Positions 1 to 11,741 of a stretch of DNA of 64,000 nucleotides are shown one piece after another. The stretch lies in NCBI GenBank assembly GCA_025766275.1, contig JAFKAC010000001.1:3944658-4008657 (forward strand), written 5' to 3'. The position numbers and the translations under genes were made by a program. This stretch comes from Lactarius indigo (taxonomy: Eukaryota; Basidiomycota; Agaricomycetes; Russulales; Russulaceae). How positions within the stretch are numbered: position 1 is the stretch's first letter; each line of letters starts with the position of its first letter. The notes under the pieces were generated by a model that did not search any database, was not told where the DNA came from, and saw nothing but the letters and a program-made list of their open reading frames with translations.

Positions 1-130
1 CATGTGTTTGTGCATGGTGTGTGGGGGGGCGCGGTGCATTGCGGAGTGCGTTGGTATTGGCGTACGTGCGTAACGTGATATGATGGATGATGGCATGCGG
101 ATCGCGTGTTTTTGTCGTTTGGAGTTCAAC

Positions 131-246
131 TGACGTCATTTCAGGCTCGGCGCCCCATCTAGGCTCAGCTCGCCTCTCCCCTCCTGGGGTCTGCTGATTG
201 GTCTTCTAGTGGGGATAGTTTGGACTGCGCACTTTTTGATGATTGG
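131..246 (-). promoter_or_regulatory. Probable promoter elements of a gene lying off the left edge
   Basis: A perfect CRE palindrome (TGACGTCA) sits at 131-138. Two ATTGG boxes at 197-201 and 242-246 read as CCAAT on the minus strand. The order CCAAT, CCAAT, CRE reading leftwards fits the upstream region of a minus-strand gene starting at or beyond position 1. No coding sequence for that gene is visible, so the assignment is inference from the motif cluster. Confidence 0.35.
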
Positions 247-1524
247 CCCTGTTCCCCAATTCGCTGGGGGTTGTTGTTGGAGCATGGGAAGAAAAAAAAA
301 TCATCGATCGCAAAGTGGTACACAGTACGGCAACAAGTTACTCCAGACCAGGTGAGGAGCGATCGGGACGATAGGGTAGAGTGAAGAGTACGGAATTCCC
401 TAAAAGAGGGCGAGAGGAAGGAACAATGCGGTATCCATGGGAAGAAAAGGCTCCTCTAGAGGGTTGTCCGTCGAACGACCGAGATCGCGCCAACATGGAG
501 CGCGGCAACACTGATACGATACGGCGCCGGTGCTATAGTACTATTATACCACTAGATAGCATGCCTCGCGCTGCATTGCCTTTGAAGAGGGGTAGAAGGG
601 GAAAGGTTAAAAAAAGAGGGTGCACGCGTGTGTGCTCGTGAAATGGGCGGGCTATAGTAATGGGGCATTGACACTGTGTGTAGTGGCGTTATGTTTTATG
701 CTTTGACAGCAGAGTTCCTTGTGAGTTTTCGAATTGGAGCACGCAACAACCTCCGCTGACACAAGATCTAGGCGTAGTGATGGTGGTGGTGGTAGTTTTA
801 GACGTGAGTGAGAATAGCCGAGAACGATGACTCGGGGAAAGGATCGACAACCCAAACTCGAACAAGGATACTAGTACAGATGATGATCGATAATGCTAGA
901 GGCATCTCAGAGAGACACACCAACTCAGCCATATCCCCCCCCCTACGACCGCCTACAGATAGCAACTATTACTGGCGCAGGTCGCCGCGGGCCTCAGCTG
1001 CTATCAGCAACAAATCAACGCTGCGAGCCAGCCTAGGCCGAGGACGCCGAGCATTCGCCGACAACTGGCCACCACAATCTAAACTCTACACTCTTTCACT
1101 TTATGCCATACTCTGGGCCAGCGCGCATCACTGGATCCGCGGCGCGCCCGCCGCATCGTATCATCGCAAACGAGGAGCTAAAAGACAAAAGATAAGGAAC
1201 AAAAGGGCGTGTGTGCTGCGCCTGCCCGCGTTAAAAGCCAAGTTCGCGAAATGACGTTACTCTCGGGACCAATCTGTTTCGAATATATCGTCGTTGCGAC
1301 TCGGCCTCGACCCCCCTCTGCACTTGTACTCGCAAGCTTCGGGCCTGGCCAGGTACCTGAGTTGGGTCGTCCGACGACGACGGGCGCGACTCGGGGGCGA
1401 ACTCGGAATATGATTCGAGCTGATAGGGACTTTGGCCAATGCTATGGAGTGTGTGCAGAAGGTCGTATTTTCTTGAACCCCCCCGCTCGGCCCCCCCTCG
1501 GGGAGTGGCCAGTTTACATACAAC
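247..1524. other. Intergenic region without a supported gene
   Basis: Several open frames of 60-150 codons exist on both strands, but they overlap one another, have no recognisable motifs, and are arginine/serine/proline-rich as GC-rich non-coding DNA gives. I see no exon with coding character and no RNA gene. The right end is the 3' side of the DUF3445 gene. Confidence 0.5.
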
Positions 1525-3299
1525 TTACGACCCTCCCTCGACTTCCTCCAGATGCCGCTTATCCAGCCACTTGAGAGCCTCATCTTCGAACTCGTATTGC
1601 CTCCGATGACTGCATATCAACACGCAGTATCACGTAAGAGATCCAACCAAAGGGGGAGATAGGATTTGGCTCGAACCCACCTGTGAACTACCTCCTGCTC
1701 CTTCACGCCCCGTATTGCCCCAGCGAGGCGCCCGGCCTCGCCATGCCCGAGTTCCTCTAGCGGTGTCAGATAGACGCGGATCGTGAACACGACTGCACCA
1801 CTGCGCGGGAGCCGCCGTAAGGTCTGGCGCTCGACGCGCAGGCGCATCCGTTCCGGATTCGGCGGGGGTGGCGCGGGGCGCGGGGTTGTGCGGAACGTGT
1901 CCTCCGGGCCTGCGCCGCCCTCTGCCCACGCGAGCTCTTCGAGAGCGGGTGCGTGCACCTGAGAGGGCGAGGGCGGGAGGACCTGGACGAGCCAGTTGTT
2001 CCGTGCTACGGGTGCGCCTGGGGACATGCGCTGGAAGAAGCGCGTAAGTGAAGGCTGAAGTTTTTCCTTGTCTGCGTGCGTGCGTGGGTCAGCTGCATGT
2101 AGTATTACAGATAAGAGAACGTGCGTGCGTGCGTGCGGGCAGTGGGTGGGGGTAGAAGGGAAGGGAAGGACGCGTACAGTGTGGTATGTTACCAGTTGTG
2201 TGGATCGCGTCGAGGGGGAGGCCAATCTTGTCTTCGAGACGCCACCAGCCTGCATTCACGTTCGTACGTCAAACGAAGCAAGGAAGCATGAGGGGCGTGG
2301 AGCAAGATAGAAGAGGGGGAAAATCACCGTACCGGCAAGAAGGACAGCACCGGCTTGGAGATAATACTGTCCGTCCGCACCTTCGATCATGATCGCCAGG
2401 TCGTCCTGGGTCCTACGTACGCACGTGCGCAATTCATAAGTACACACACACTTCTTCTTTCTCTCCGCAGTGTTATTGAACACACTTACAGCATCGCAGC
2501 CACGACCATCGGGTCCTCCATCTCGAGATCGTGTGTCACGCCAACGGGGAGCACCTCCACAGCGAGGATCTCGCCATCACGCCCGCGGCGCGTCGCGCGG
2601 TATACGCCCGGGTAGCGCGCGACAAGGAACTCGGCGAGCTCGTGCACGAGTTCGCGCGCCGCGGGGCCGCCGCCACGCACGAGGTCAGGACGGTCTGGGA
2701 GCGTGTGGATGAGCTTCGGCCCACGCGGTGATGCGAGGCGTGCCGCGCGCAGGTGGTAGTACGCGGGAAAGTCGCGGTCGAGCTGTCCCCGCTTCGGTTT
2801 AGGTACGAGTGTATTCTAGAGTCGCCGGACGCACCTCGATCCAGCTCTCCCACTCCATCGGGCGAATGCCCATCGTCACACTGTGGTACGATTGTAATGG
2901 CACAGAAAAATCAAGTGGTATTGGTCAGTGCTTACTGGTAACGGCGTGGTTTGTATGGTCGATAAGGACGCGGAGCGATTTGATCAAGAGATTCGGTGAC
3001 GGGCGTCACTGGCGGGTATGGGAAGTGTACTGGAGTCCAATCTTCAGTAGCAGCAGCCCAGGTACTTTTGCGTTAGTTTCGACCGTGTCTCCAACAAGCA
3101 CCTGCTGCTCGCCTCCAAAATGCCGATCTTTATTCGGATCGACATCGCCATTGCTATCTGTTCCTGATCTGAGCTTCTCCGCAGGCGCGGTACGTAGTCG
3201 GCTGGGCGTCGCCTTTGCTCTTTGCCAGTGACGGGCTGCCGCGATCAGTGTGAGCAGAGAGAGGACAAAAAACACCGCAATATCTGTAGACGCAGACAT
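1525..3299 (-). CDS. DUF3445 / haem-dependent oxidative N-demethylase alpha-like protein
   Basis: Eight exons read on the minus strand: 3299-3194, 3041-2936, 2880-2835, 2791-2490, 2412-2333, 2249-2178, 2071-1681 and 1609-1525, giving 395 residues with all phases consistent. The N-terminus has a hydrophobic segment (about residues 7-21), suggesting membrane anchoring. Family signatures in order are HVTMGIR, HDLEMEDP, DDLAIMIEG, WWRLEDKIGLP and LRRLPRSGAVVFTIR, all typical of the fungal DUF3445 (HODM alpha-like) family, whose bacterial members bind haem and oxidatively demethylate amines; the fungal role is unknown to me. The first intron (3193-3042) is the least certain junction because it was chosen on phase. 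The gene is divergent from the ATP synthase d gene with 459 bp between the starts. Confidence 0.85.
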
Positions 3300-3758
3300 G
3301 CCTGAGAAGAAGCAAAGTCACCTTTTGCCACGAGGACTTCTGGTTCTTCTATGGCGCACGTCAGTCCCGCCAATCCCGGAATTTCGGCATATCAGGCACG
3401 TGTACAGCAGCTGCTACAGCTGGAGAGGTGGCGCTTTCACTTTAGGATAAGTTTCTTACTGTGATTACCAGATCGGTATATGTGCAGGCAGAGTACATAG
3501 TCGTTGGCTACATGTTCAAGTTTAGTGGTCGTGTGCTGCGACCGGGACGGAGAGTTTCGGGTGGCCCCAGCACAAAACAGGAAATTGCTTGCCGGATAAC
3601 TCCGGCCGGCCGTGCCGCCCCGCTGGGGGAACGGAATTGCGTCTGCTGCCAACGACGACGACAACCTCCCAACTTTTTCTTTTTACACTCCTTAGTACGT
3701 CGCTCTCACGCTCCGACACATTTGTCGCATAACTCACCACAATATATTCAGCCCTATA
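3300..3758. promoter_or_regulatory. Shared divergent promoter region
   Basis: This 459-bp gap separates the start codons of the DUF3445 gene (-) and the ATP synthase d gene (+), so it must hold both promoters. A pyrimidine-rich stretch lies at about 3660-3700 upstream of the ATP synthase start. I see no strong TATA box. No gene is supported inside. Confidence 0.5.
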
Positions 3759-4540
3759 ATGGCCACAAAAGCTGCCACGGCCGCGGTGGTACGTGCCCTC
3801 GCCACGCTGTCAACTCCGAACCTGCAAAATGCAACACTGACCACCTCCAGGACTTTACCCGCATTTACTCATCACTCGGTCTTGGAAAGGGTGCACATCT
3901 TCCACGATGCGCGCCTCGCAATCCTCCTGACTTTTCTGGTCCCTCTCACAGAGACCGTCGCAGCACTGCAGGCGTTCCGCAAGCGCCACTCGGATGCCCA
4001 GCGCATCGCCGGCCAGCTCAATGCCCAGCCGACAACCGTCGACCTAGCGCACTACCGCTCCGTCCTGAAGAACAAGGCCATCGTCGACGAAGTGGAGAAG
4101 GTTTTGCGTGACTTCAAGCCCGTCACGTACGACGTCAGTACACACATCAAAGCCATCGAGACGTTTGAGACCAAGGCGGTGAGAGTTTTTCCCCTCTCTT
4201 CTAGCATTACCGTCTTTATTTATTTTTTTGGTGTAAAAATCGTAGGTTGCAAAAGCGAAGGAGACAGAGGCGAAAATCGATGTTGAGCTGAAAGACCTCC
4301 AAGCTACACTTTCTAACATCCAGGATGCGCGCCCCTTCGAGGACCTCACGGTGCGTCACACCGCCTTTTTCTCTGTTGTTGCAGGACCAGACTTTGATGT
4401 TGGATTGTGCAAAAACTCAGGTCGACGAAGTCGGCCAGGCACACCCGCGCATCCTCGAGACGGTCGAGAACATGGTGAAGAAGGGCAAGTGGACCGTACC
4501 CGGATACAAGGAGAAGTTCGGCGACCTGTCGCTCATGTAA
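3759..4540 (+). CDS. ATP7: Mitochondrial F1Fo ATP synthase subunit d (peripheral stalk)
   Basis: Five exons, 3759-3788, 3851-3890, 3952-4178, 4246-4350 and 4421-4540, give 173 residues, the usual fungal length. The product is the peripheral-stalk d subunit that ties F1 to the membrane b subunit in the inner mitochondrial membrane. Recognisable blocks are ETVAALQAFRKRH, QPTTVDLAHYRSVLKN, VTYDVSTHIKAIE, ELKDLQATLSNI and the C-terminal KKGKWTVPGYKEKFGDL. The first ATG with exon 1 ending before GTACGT at 3789 restores the family N-terminus. The last intron has a second in-frame acceptor at 4384, which would add twelve residues; 4420 gives the conserved LTVDEVGQ junction and is preferred. Confidence 0.93.
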
Positions 4541-4958
4541 ATCGGCTTTGTCGGACATGCCGGCCCACTTGTCGTTGCACTCGCTATAGAAATAGAAAAC
4601 GAAAAACGAAACAAGGATTCATGCGTGCTGGCGATGATTTTTTTTGGACCCGGATGAGATCTGTATGGAGACTCTGCGCAAGTGTTCAATCTCAAGTAGT
4701 CGATCGAACTTGTTCTCGAAGTGCTTCCGCGTACGTAACTTCTTTGACCAAGTGATCCGTCGAGTCTACAGTATATTCGGATTTAACAAGCATCGCATTT
4801 CAATTTCTTTTGTCTTAAAGACTCTACAGCGTCTGCATTCCATCTACACATAGTCCGAGCACAAGTACCTACACGCTATTGCGGACTCGCTCACCAAAAA
4901 AAGAAAGTCAAGAAACCGTGCTCTGTCGCGGTTCAGGAGTACGAGCATGACGAGCGTG
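4541..4958. other. Convergent 3' intergenic gap
   Basis: These 418 bp separate the stop codons of ATP7 (+) and GDP-L-fucose synthase (-) and should contain both 3' UTRs. It is AT-richer than the flanks, and no gene is supported. No clear polyadenylation hexamer stands out. Confidence 0.5.
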
Positions 4959-6345
<1,387 letters not shown>

Positions 6346-6549
6346 GGTTCTGAGTGCGTTGTGCTTGCTGCTGCGGGGGGTCGAGGTAGTTAGGGCGATA
6401 AGCGAGGGGGTTAGGTGGGTGAGCGTAGAGAAAAGAAGACTTATATTAGAGACGATAGTGACGACGGACTGTGAATCCAGTCAATCGCGCTCTTTGATAG
6501 AAGTCTCCCATTTTAATTTTAATTTTTTTCGTTCTTGGCCTCCGCTTCC

Positions 6550-6714
6550 ATGATCAAGCGACAGGGACGTCAGCTGCTCTCTCTGCCCTCTGAGGGTCCA
6601 ATGACCCCGCCAGATGACATCGATGACCAAAGAGACAAACGCTCGCCGCGGCGCACTTCGACGACGCTTCCATTTCGAGACCTCATCGACCTCATCCTCG
6701 GGCTCCTGACGTAA
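6550..6714 (+). CDS. Small ORF or first exon of an interrupted gene, 54 aa
   Basis: An ATG in reasonable context (CTTCCATGATC) opens 54 codons ending at TAA 6712. The product is basic in the middle (DKRSPRRTSTT) and ends with the hydrophobic FRDLIDLILGLL. A splice donor GTAATT overlaps the last codons (6711), so this may instead be exon 1 of a longer gene. It starts 205 bp from the divergent GDP-L-fucose synthase start. The DNA transposon begins 105 bp after the stop and would separate any further exons. I do not recognise the protein. Confidence 0.4.
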   Translation: MIKRQGRQLLSLPSEGPMTPPDDIDDQRDKRSPRRTSTTLPFRDLIDLILGLLT

Positions 6715-6819
6715 TTGTAATCACAACGTGCCTTTTGGTCAATAAGTGTAATTCGAATTATGCCAGACAAGCGAACAATAGCAAAGTTATAGAAGTGAAT
6801 ACTCGTGCTTGTACTCATA

Positions 6820-6846
6820 CAGTTGCGGACAAGCAAAGTCATCAAA
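6820..6846 (+). repeat. Left terminal inverted repeat of the DNA transposon
   Basis: 27 bp beginning CAGTTGCGGACAAGC, preceded by TA. It is the exact reverse complement of 17650-17676. The last seven bases extend into a 14-bp palindrome (6840-6853) that the right end does not share. Confidence 0.95.
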
Positions 6847-7119
6847 TTTGATGTCTGATTTTTAGGGACATGGCAAAGTGCCGGAAAGCTCTAGAAACCA
6901 TTAGGAATGGTAGATAATGGGTGGACGAACATCACTGCATCATTAGATTTTTTAGATCTTAAGTTTTAACTCGAGATGATGGGCAAAATATTGGCGCACA
7001 CCGAAAAAAAATCGCTAAAATATCAGAAAAATTGTTTTTAGAGAGATCTCATTGGGTGCTACATGATTCTGAAAAGAGTTCATCGATAACAATTCTCATT
7101 CCCTCCCAAAAAAATCATC

Positions 7120-9260
7120 ATGTCAGGCAGACCAAGAGGTCGACCTCGTAAAAAGCCTCGCAAAGGTCACTCTAAACCCACAGTGGACAATCATCAAGTT
7201 GGTTCAATGCCCGAGATGGTGAACATGGCCGCTTCTCAGGCCCATGCACCACACAAAACCCCGAGTTGGAAGGGCCAGGGTCGAGAAGGGAGCATGAGCG
7301 ATTTCGAGTCCGATCTCAATCCCGGAGAGCAGAGTGATGACGAATGTGAGGAGGGTGGATTTTCCGACCTTGAAGACGAGGAGTTTGCTGCCAAGCTCGT
7401 GGAAATGACAGAGCGGGATGACCCAAATGATACAGAATGGATCCCTTCACGCTTGAGGACTCGGACACCAAAAGGTGCAATTAATCGCTACTGTACTCAC
7501 TGTAAAAACTTGATTTGGACTGTTCATTAATACAGAACGTCCTCATACATACATGAAGGGCCCAGATGTCATGAACAAATCACTGCGGACTCGCCAACGT
7601 TACCAGAAGGAGTGGAAATCCCAAACCACGCTCAACAGCTTCTTCCCTGGGGCATCACTTGCCCGCTCCTACACAGTGTCCCCAGCCCCTTCTATGAGCT
7701 CCTCGACAACAATTCCACGAGGCCGTCGTGCGTCAGAGCTTTCATCAGATGGTTCTGAGTCATCGCATGCCAGTGAAATAGTATTGCCTGTTGCCACACC
7801 TGCTGTGGCTCCCATCTCCGAGTCTGATGTCGAAAACAAAGAGCAAGATGGGTCAGATGAGTCTCTAGGGGGTGCAGAAGAGGAAGAGGACGACTTCCCT
7901 GATGAAAATGAGGAAATTATGGAGGAGTGGGAGCACGAGTTGGACCTAGCGGTTCAATCTCCAAAGGAAGTTCGGGATTGGGGCGAGCTTTGAAAGCAGA
8001 TACAAGATGACCTCAAGACGGGCCATCGAAAACTCTCCCTGTCTCAAATCAATCAAATGATGATCCTATCCAACTTTGCAACTCTCTGGTTGAAGGGCAC
8101 TTCCTGTATTCGTGCAAGCGAAGAGATCGCAAGGCAATGGCACCTGGGTGAAGGGGTCTGGTTCGCTTGGAGAATTCGTGCATGTGCACGGCACTATCAA
8201 ACATTTGAGCAGTTACTCCATGAACACCGTGGAGGATACAAGAATGCACGGACTCTCCTTCGGGATGAAAATGTCAAGAAACATTCCCTTGACTATCTCA
8301 CAAGTCTGCCAACTGGGAAGGTCACTCCGAAGGCCTTTCAGAATGTGATCAACACCAAAATCTTGCCAGATCTCGGAATAACAACGAAGCAACCACTGTC
8401 CACACGGACTGCACGCCGATGGCTTATTAAACTTGGATGGCGACACACACAAATTAGGAAAGGGGTCTACATGGATGGTCATGAACGGGATGATGTGGTT
8501 AAATACCGCCAAGAATCATTCCTTCCAACCATGAAAAAATACGAGGAGCGAATGGTTCATTATGAAGGACCAGAACTGAGGCGTGTGGAACCCAAGCTTC
8601 AACCAGGAGAACAAGAAATCATTCCAAACTTTCACGACGAAAGCACCTTTCATGGGAATGACGAAACAAGAAGTGCCTGGCTTCAAAAAGGCAAACAGCC
8701 ACTAAGGAAGAAAGGGAGGGGCCGCAATATTCATGTCTCTGCATTTATCAACCCAGAAACTGGCCGGCTTGTTCTGTTGGACGCTGACAGTAAGGTCCAA
8801 CGGGACTCAACCAAAATAATATATCCTGGGACAAATGGTGATGCATGGTGGGACTGCGAGCAGCTGCTCGAACAAATGAAGGACGCCATTGACATTTTTG
8901 AAGCAGCACATCCCAACAAACAGTCCCTTTTCATCTTTGACCAATCCTCAGCTCATGCTTCTCTCCCACCTGATGCGTTGAGAGCCTTCGAGATGAACAA
9001 ATCAGATGGTGGCAAGCAGTGGCATCAATGTGACACAGTCATTCCTCAATCCAATCCTGTTGTGGAACATTGTGGAAAGCCTCAAAAAATGACACTCCCA
9101 GATGGCAAGCCCAAAGGTCTTCAGCGAGTTTTAGAGGAGCGAGGTTTTCAAGTTTCTCACCTCCGTGCAAAGTGTTCACCTGTCTGCCCAATTGAAAACA
9201 AGAACTGCTGCATGGCACGTTTGCTCAGCCAGCAAGATGACTTTAAAAACCAGCCCTCAA
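7120..9260 (+). pseudogene. Transposase, 5' part (AT-hook plus first two catalytic Asp)
   Basis: Exon 1 runs 7120-7474 and exon 2 starts at 7536 after a 61-bp intron. The N-terminus is an AT-hook (GRPRGRPRKKPRK) followed by acidic, low-complexity sequence, suggesting DNA binding. A TGA at 7991-7993 interrupts the frame, and the same frame continues open on the far side (KQIQDDLKTG...). The catalytic core begins with FHDEST (first Asp, codon 8636) and FDQSSAH (second Asp, codon 8939), with a Cys-rich stretch (CSPVCPIENKNCC) in the long insert before the final Glu. Coding stops at 9260 where the LTR retrotransposon enters. The reading frame resumes at 17051. Confidence 0.85.
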
Positions 9261-9762
9261 TGTTACGGTACGGACTCAAGGACTCAATGACTCATGACCG
9301 GTTATGACTACGGTCCGGTATCAGTATTAGTCATGGACTCTTACATTGCATCAGTCAGCACGGTAGTTCACATGTGATTGTGGCTTGTGTATGACTTGTT
9401 CCTAGGATAGCTGTACTAGGGTTCGAGCTAGTTACGCTATTGGTTACTTACTGTTCTAGCGGCGCTTTAAAGCCCACGCGTATTTGTATAAGTAGTCGAC
9501 TCAGAAGACCAAGAGTCCCCATCTTGGTCTTCTTCAAATCCACCACTTGCTTCGTCTGCTGCTTACCTTAGTCTCCGACTAAGCGTGCTTCCACTTCGGT
9601 TCACCAAGGAACCGTCTTCTTCATCTTCAGGTGCAGCGTGTGCCAGTGTGCCCCTGTTCACCTTGCGTTGGGTTGACGCATGGTCCCCATTCGCCTAAAT
9701 TCCGCTAAGTCGATTACGCCTTTCTCAAGTCCAAGTCGGACCAACGCCGGTGGAGCGTAACA
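9261..9762 (+). repeat. 5' LTR of the chromovirus
   Basis: 502 bp, starting TGTTACG and ending CGTAACA (7-bp terminal inverted repeat). By eye it matches the 3' LTR throughout except at its base 12 (G at 9272, A at 16555). It contains the TATA box, inferred transcription start and an inverted repeat (9487-9533). Confidence 0.95.
9487..9533 (+). promoter_or_regulatory. LTR promoter: TATA box and inverted repeat across the inferred start
   Basis: TATAA at 9487-9491 lies 34 nt before ATCTTGGTCTT (9521-9531), the spacing expected from TATA box to transcription start. A 12-bp inverted repeat (arms 9503-9514 and 9522-9533, 7-nt loop) spans the start. The same arrangement, with the same 34-nt spacing, is present in the diverged solo LTR at 45793-45838. 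The start site is inferred, not observed. Confidence 0.7.
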
Positions 9763-11741
9763 TTAAGACCAAGATCCTCATTGTGGCGTACTCGACCAGA
9801 GACCAGTGGACGTCATTCCGTCCTTACCATATCGAACAGCGAGGAGATCGCAACGTACCAACAAGATTCCTAGGAGCAGCTCAGTGGAGAGAACGAGGAG
9901 AGGATACCGGGTATTTTGTAGAATTTAACGGTCCTAACCGTTTCCGACCCGTTGAGTTCAATTTCGAACACCTCTGTTGGACCGAGATTACTTGGAACCC
10001 CATAGATCACCGCTGGGACATCGTACGGCCAGCCGGAAGAAACTACAACTGCGACATTGACGCGAGAGAACTCAACAGTCGCGCAGATTACGGTCCCATT
10101 GACGGACAAACACAAGAACATACAGACGAGGGGATTAGCGGAGAAGAAGCTTCCGACAGTCAACAGTCCCCAAGCCGAGGGAATACACCAGCAGAAGACG
10201 CCAGCCTCGGAGCTATTGGCAATCACATTATACAACGAACTGAGTCCCTTACCATTCATCAACCCGAACCAGAAGTAATTCACATCTGCAGTCCAGCAGT
10301 CGCAATGGCAACTGCTACAGTTACTCAAGAGGAGTTTCAACTCACCACCGAAGCTCGAGATCAAATAGCCCTAGAAGAACAAAGACGCATTGCAGAAGAA
10401 TCGCGAGCTAATCTAGCTCCCATCAATCCATACACCGGTCATCGAATGACTGACGACGACGTAGCCATCCATCGCGCCATTGGACCGGATGTAGCTGACC
10501 CTCCCAGTGGAGGAGGCGGACCTCCTAACGGCTTACCAGGAGAAGGAGGACCTCCGTCAAGAGGACCTGGGTTTGGAGGATTCCCCGGAGGATTCCCAGG
10601 AGGACCACCAGGAGGAGGACCTCCGGGAGGAGGATTACCAGGTGCAGGTCCTATTGTTCCAAGTAACAAATTAGCTGGTGAAGCGCCTACAGTATTTGAT
10701 GGAGAACGTGCCAAAGTCGAAGCATTCCTCACTCAGTGGCACGTTTACTGGGGCATGAATGCAGACGAAGGCATTATGGCAACCCCATATCGACGCGCCC
10801 TACTCTTCCTTTCATATATCAAAGGCGTCAACGTCAGCGAATGGGTGCTGGCCATGCTCACCTGGCTTAACGGCCAGATACAAACAGGGATACCTCGAAC
10901 AAGTGAAGGATTATGGAATGAAGTCACGCGCAGCTTTATGCAGCGCTTCCGCAACACCATGGAGCAGGAACAGGCACAATATGAGCTCAAAAAGGGAGTT
11001 AAAATGATCGGGGGCAATCTAGATGAGTATTGCACCCAATTCGAACAGTTAATACGTCGCGCTCAATATCGACTCGATGATCCTCAGACGTTGGATCTAT
11101 TTGCAAGCGGTTTACCAAAGGACCTGTATGAAAAGGTCTATACCCTCGACAATCCTCGCAACTACCGTGAATGGAAGGAAGCTGCGACAACCCGCCAACA
11201 ACAATATCTTCACCTTAAGGCGGTGTTAAACAAAGGAGTGCCGCCAGGACAAGGACAAGGACGACAATGCCAACAACGACAATGGCAGGGACCGCCAAGA
11301 AGTTCTTGGCAACCAAGGAACCTGCCTCGGGATCCAAATGCCATGGACACCTCCGCAGATCGAATCCGGGGGCGACTCACAGGAGCTGAAGATATACTCG
11401 CTCCTCGCCCCCCATATCGACCCAGGGGAGGATTCCTCCAGAGGGGAGGAGGACGCAACAACCAAAGGCCAGTCACATGTTATAATTGTGGAAAGGACGG
11501 ACACATGGCCCGTGATTGCAGGCAACCACGAGGGGGACATCAACCCCAAGCATCCACCAGTCGGTATATCGATACCGACTATCATCAACAAGAACCAGAA
11601 GTCGCTACCAGGGCGGTCCAAGACGTACCCCCTCAACAGTGCGCCAGCGACTGGCTAAATGGAGTAGCAGGAGAATCGGACGACGTAAAAGACATTATCC
11701 TCCAGCAATTGTGGAAAAAGGAGGGTTTTCAGGACGCCTGA
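9750..11741 (+). CDS. gag: Gag polyprotein of the chromovirus
   Basis: The frame is open from within the 5' LTR to TGA 11739-11741. The first in-frame ATG is at 10305, so either Gag starts there (479 residues) or the 185 upstream codons are read from a non-AUG start; the listed start 9750 is a GTG. Features in order are an acidic N-terminal stretch, a glycine/proline-rich linker (about 10500-10660), a retrotransposon Gag core (FLTQWHVYWGMN to RQQQYLHLKA, about 10720-11220) and a zinc knuckle CYNCGKDGHMARDC (about 11479-11520) for RNA binding. Pol is reached by a -1 shift at 11723-11729 just before the stop. Confidence 0.85.
   Translation: MERNIKTKILIVAYSTRDQWTSFRPYHIEQRGDRNVPTRFLGAAQWRERGEDTGYFVEFNGPNRFRPVEFNFEHLCWTEITWNPIDHRWDIVRPAGRNYNCDIDARELNSRADYGPIDGQTQEHTDEGISGEEASDSQQSPSRGNTPAEDASLGAIGNHIIQRTESLTIHQPEPEVIHICSPAVAMATATVTQEEFQLTTEARDQIALEEQRRIAEESRANLAPINPYTGHRMTDDDVAIHRAIGPDVADPPSGGGGPPNGLPGEGGPPSRGPGFGGFPGGFPGGPPGGGPPGGGLPGAGPIVPSNKLAGEAPTVFDGERAKVEAFLTQWHVYWGMNADEGIMATPYRRALLFLSYIKGVNVSEWVLAMLTWLNGQIQTGIPRTSEGLWNEVTRSFMQRFRNTMEQEQAQYELKKGVKMIGGNLDEYCTQFEQLIRRAQYRLDDPQTLDLFASGLPKDLYEKVYTLDNPRNYREWKEAATTRQQQYLHLKAVLNKGVPPGQGQGRQCQQRQWQGPPRSSWQPRNLPRDPNAMDTSADRIRGRLTGAEDILAPRPPYRPRGGFLQRGGGRNNQRPVTCYNCGKDGHMARDCRQPRGGHQPQASTSRYIDTDYHQQEPEVATRAVQDVPPQQCASDWLNGVAGESDDVKDIILQQLWKKEGFQDA
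9765..9775 (+). other. Primer-binding site for self-priming (Tf1-type)
   Basis: The 11 nt AAGACCAAGAT begin two bases after the 5' LTR and are the exact complement of ATCTTGGTCTT at 9521-9531, the inferred first 11 nt of the element RNA. There is no tRNA-like TGG at this place. In the Tf1/sushi group the 5' end of the mRNA folds back on such a site and is cut to give the reverse-transcription primer, so I infer the same mechanism here. Confidence 0.75.

Noticed and set aside
808..1574. Plus-strand frames of 148 and 121 codons at the left edge
   Set aside because: They overlap each other and the end of the DUF3445 gene and have biased composition without a domain.
1650..1690. B-box-like GGCTCGAACCCAC
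   Set aside because: Falls inside the last intron of the DUF3445 gene; no matching A-box or acceptor stem.
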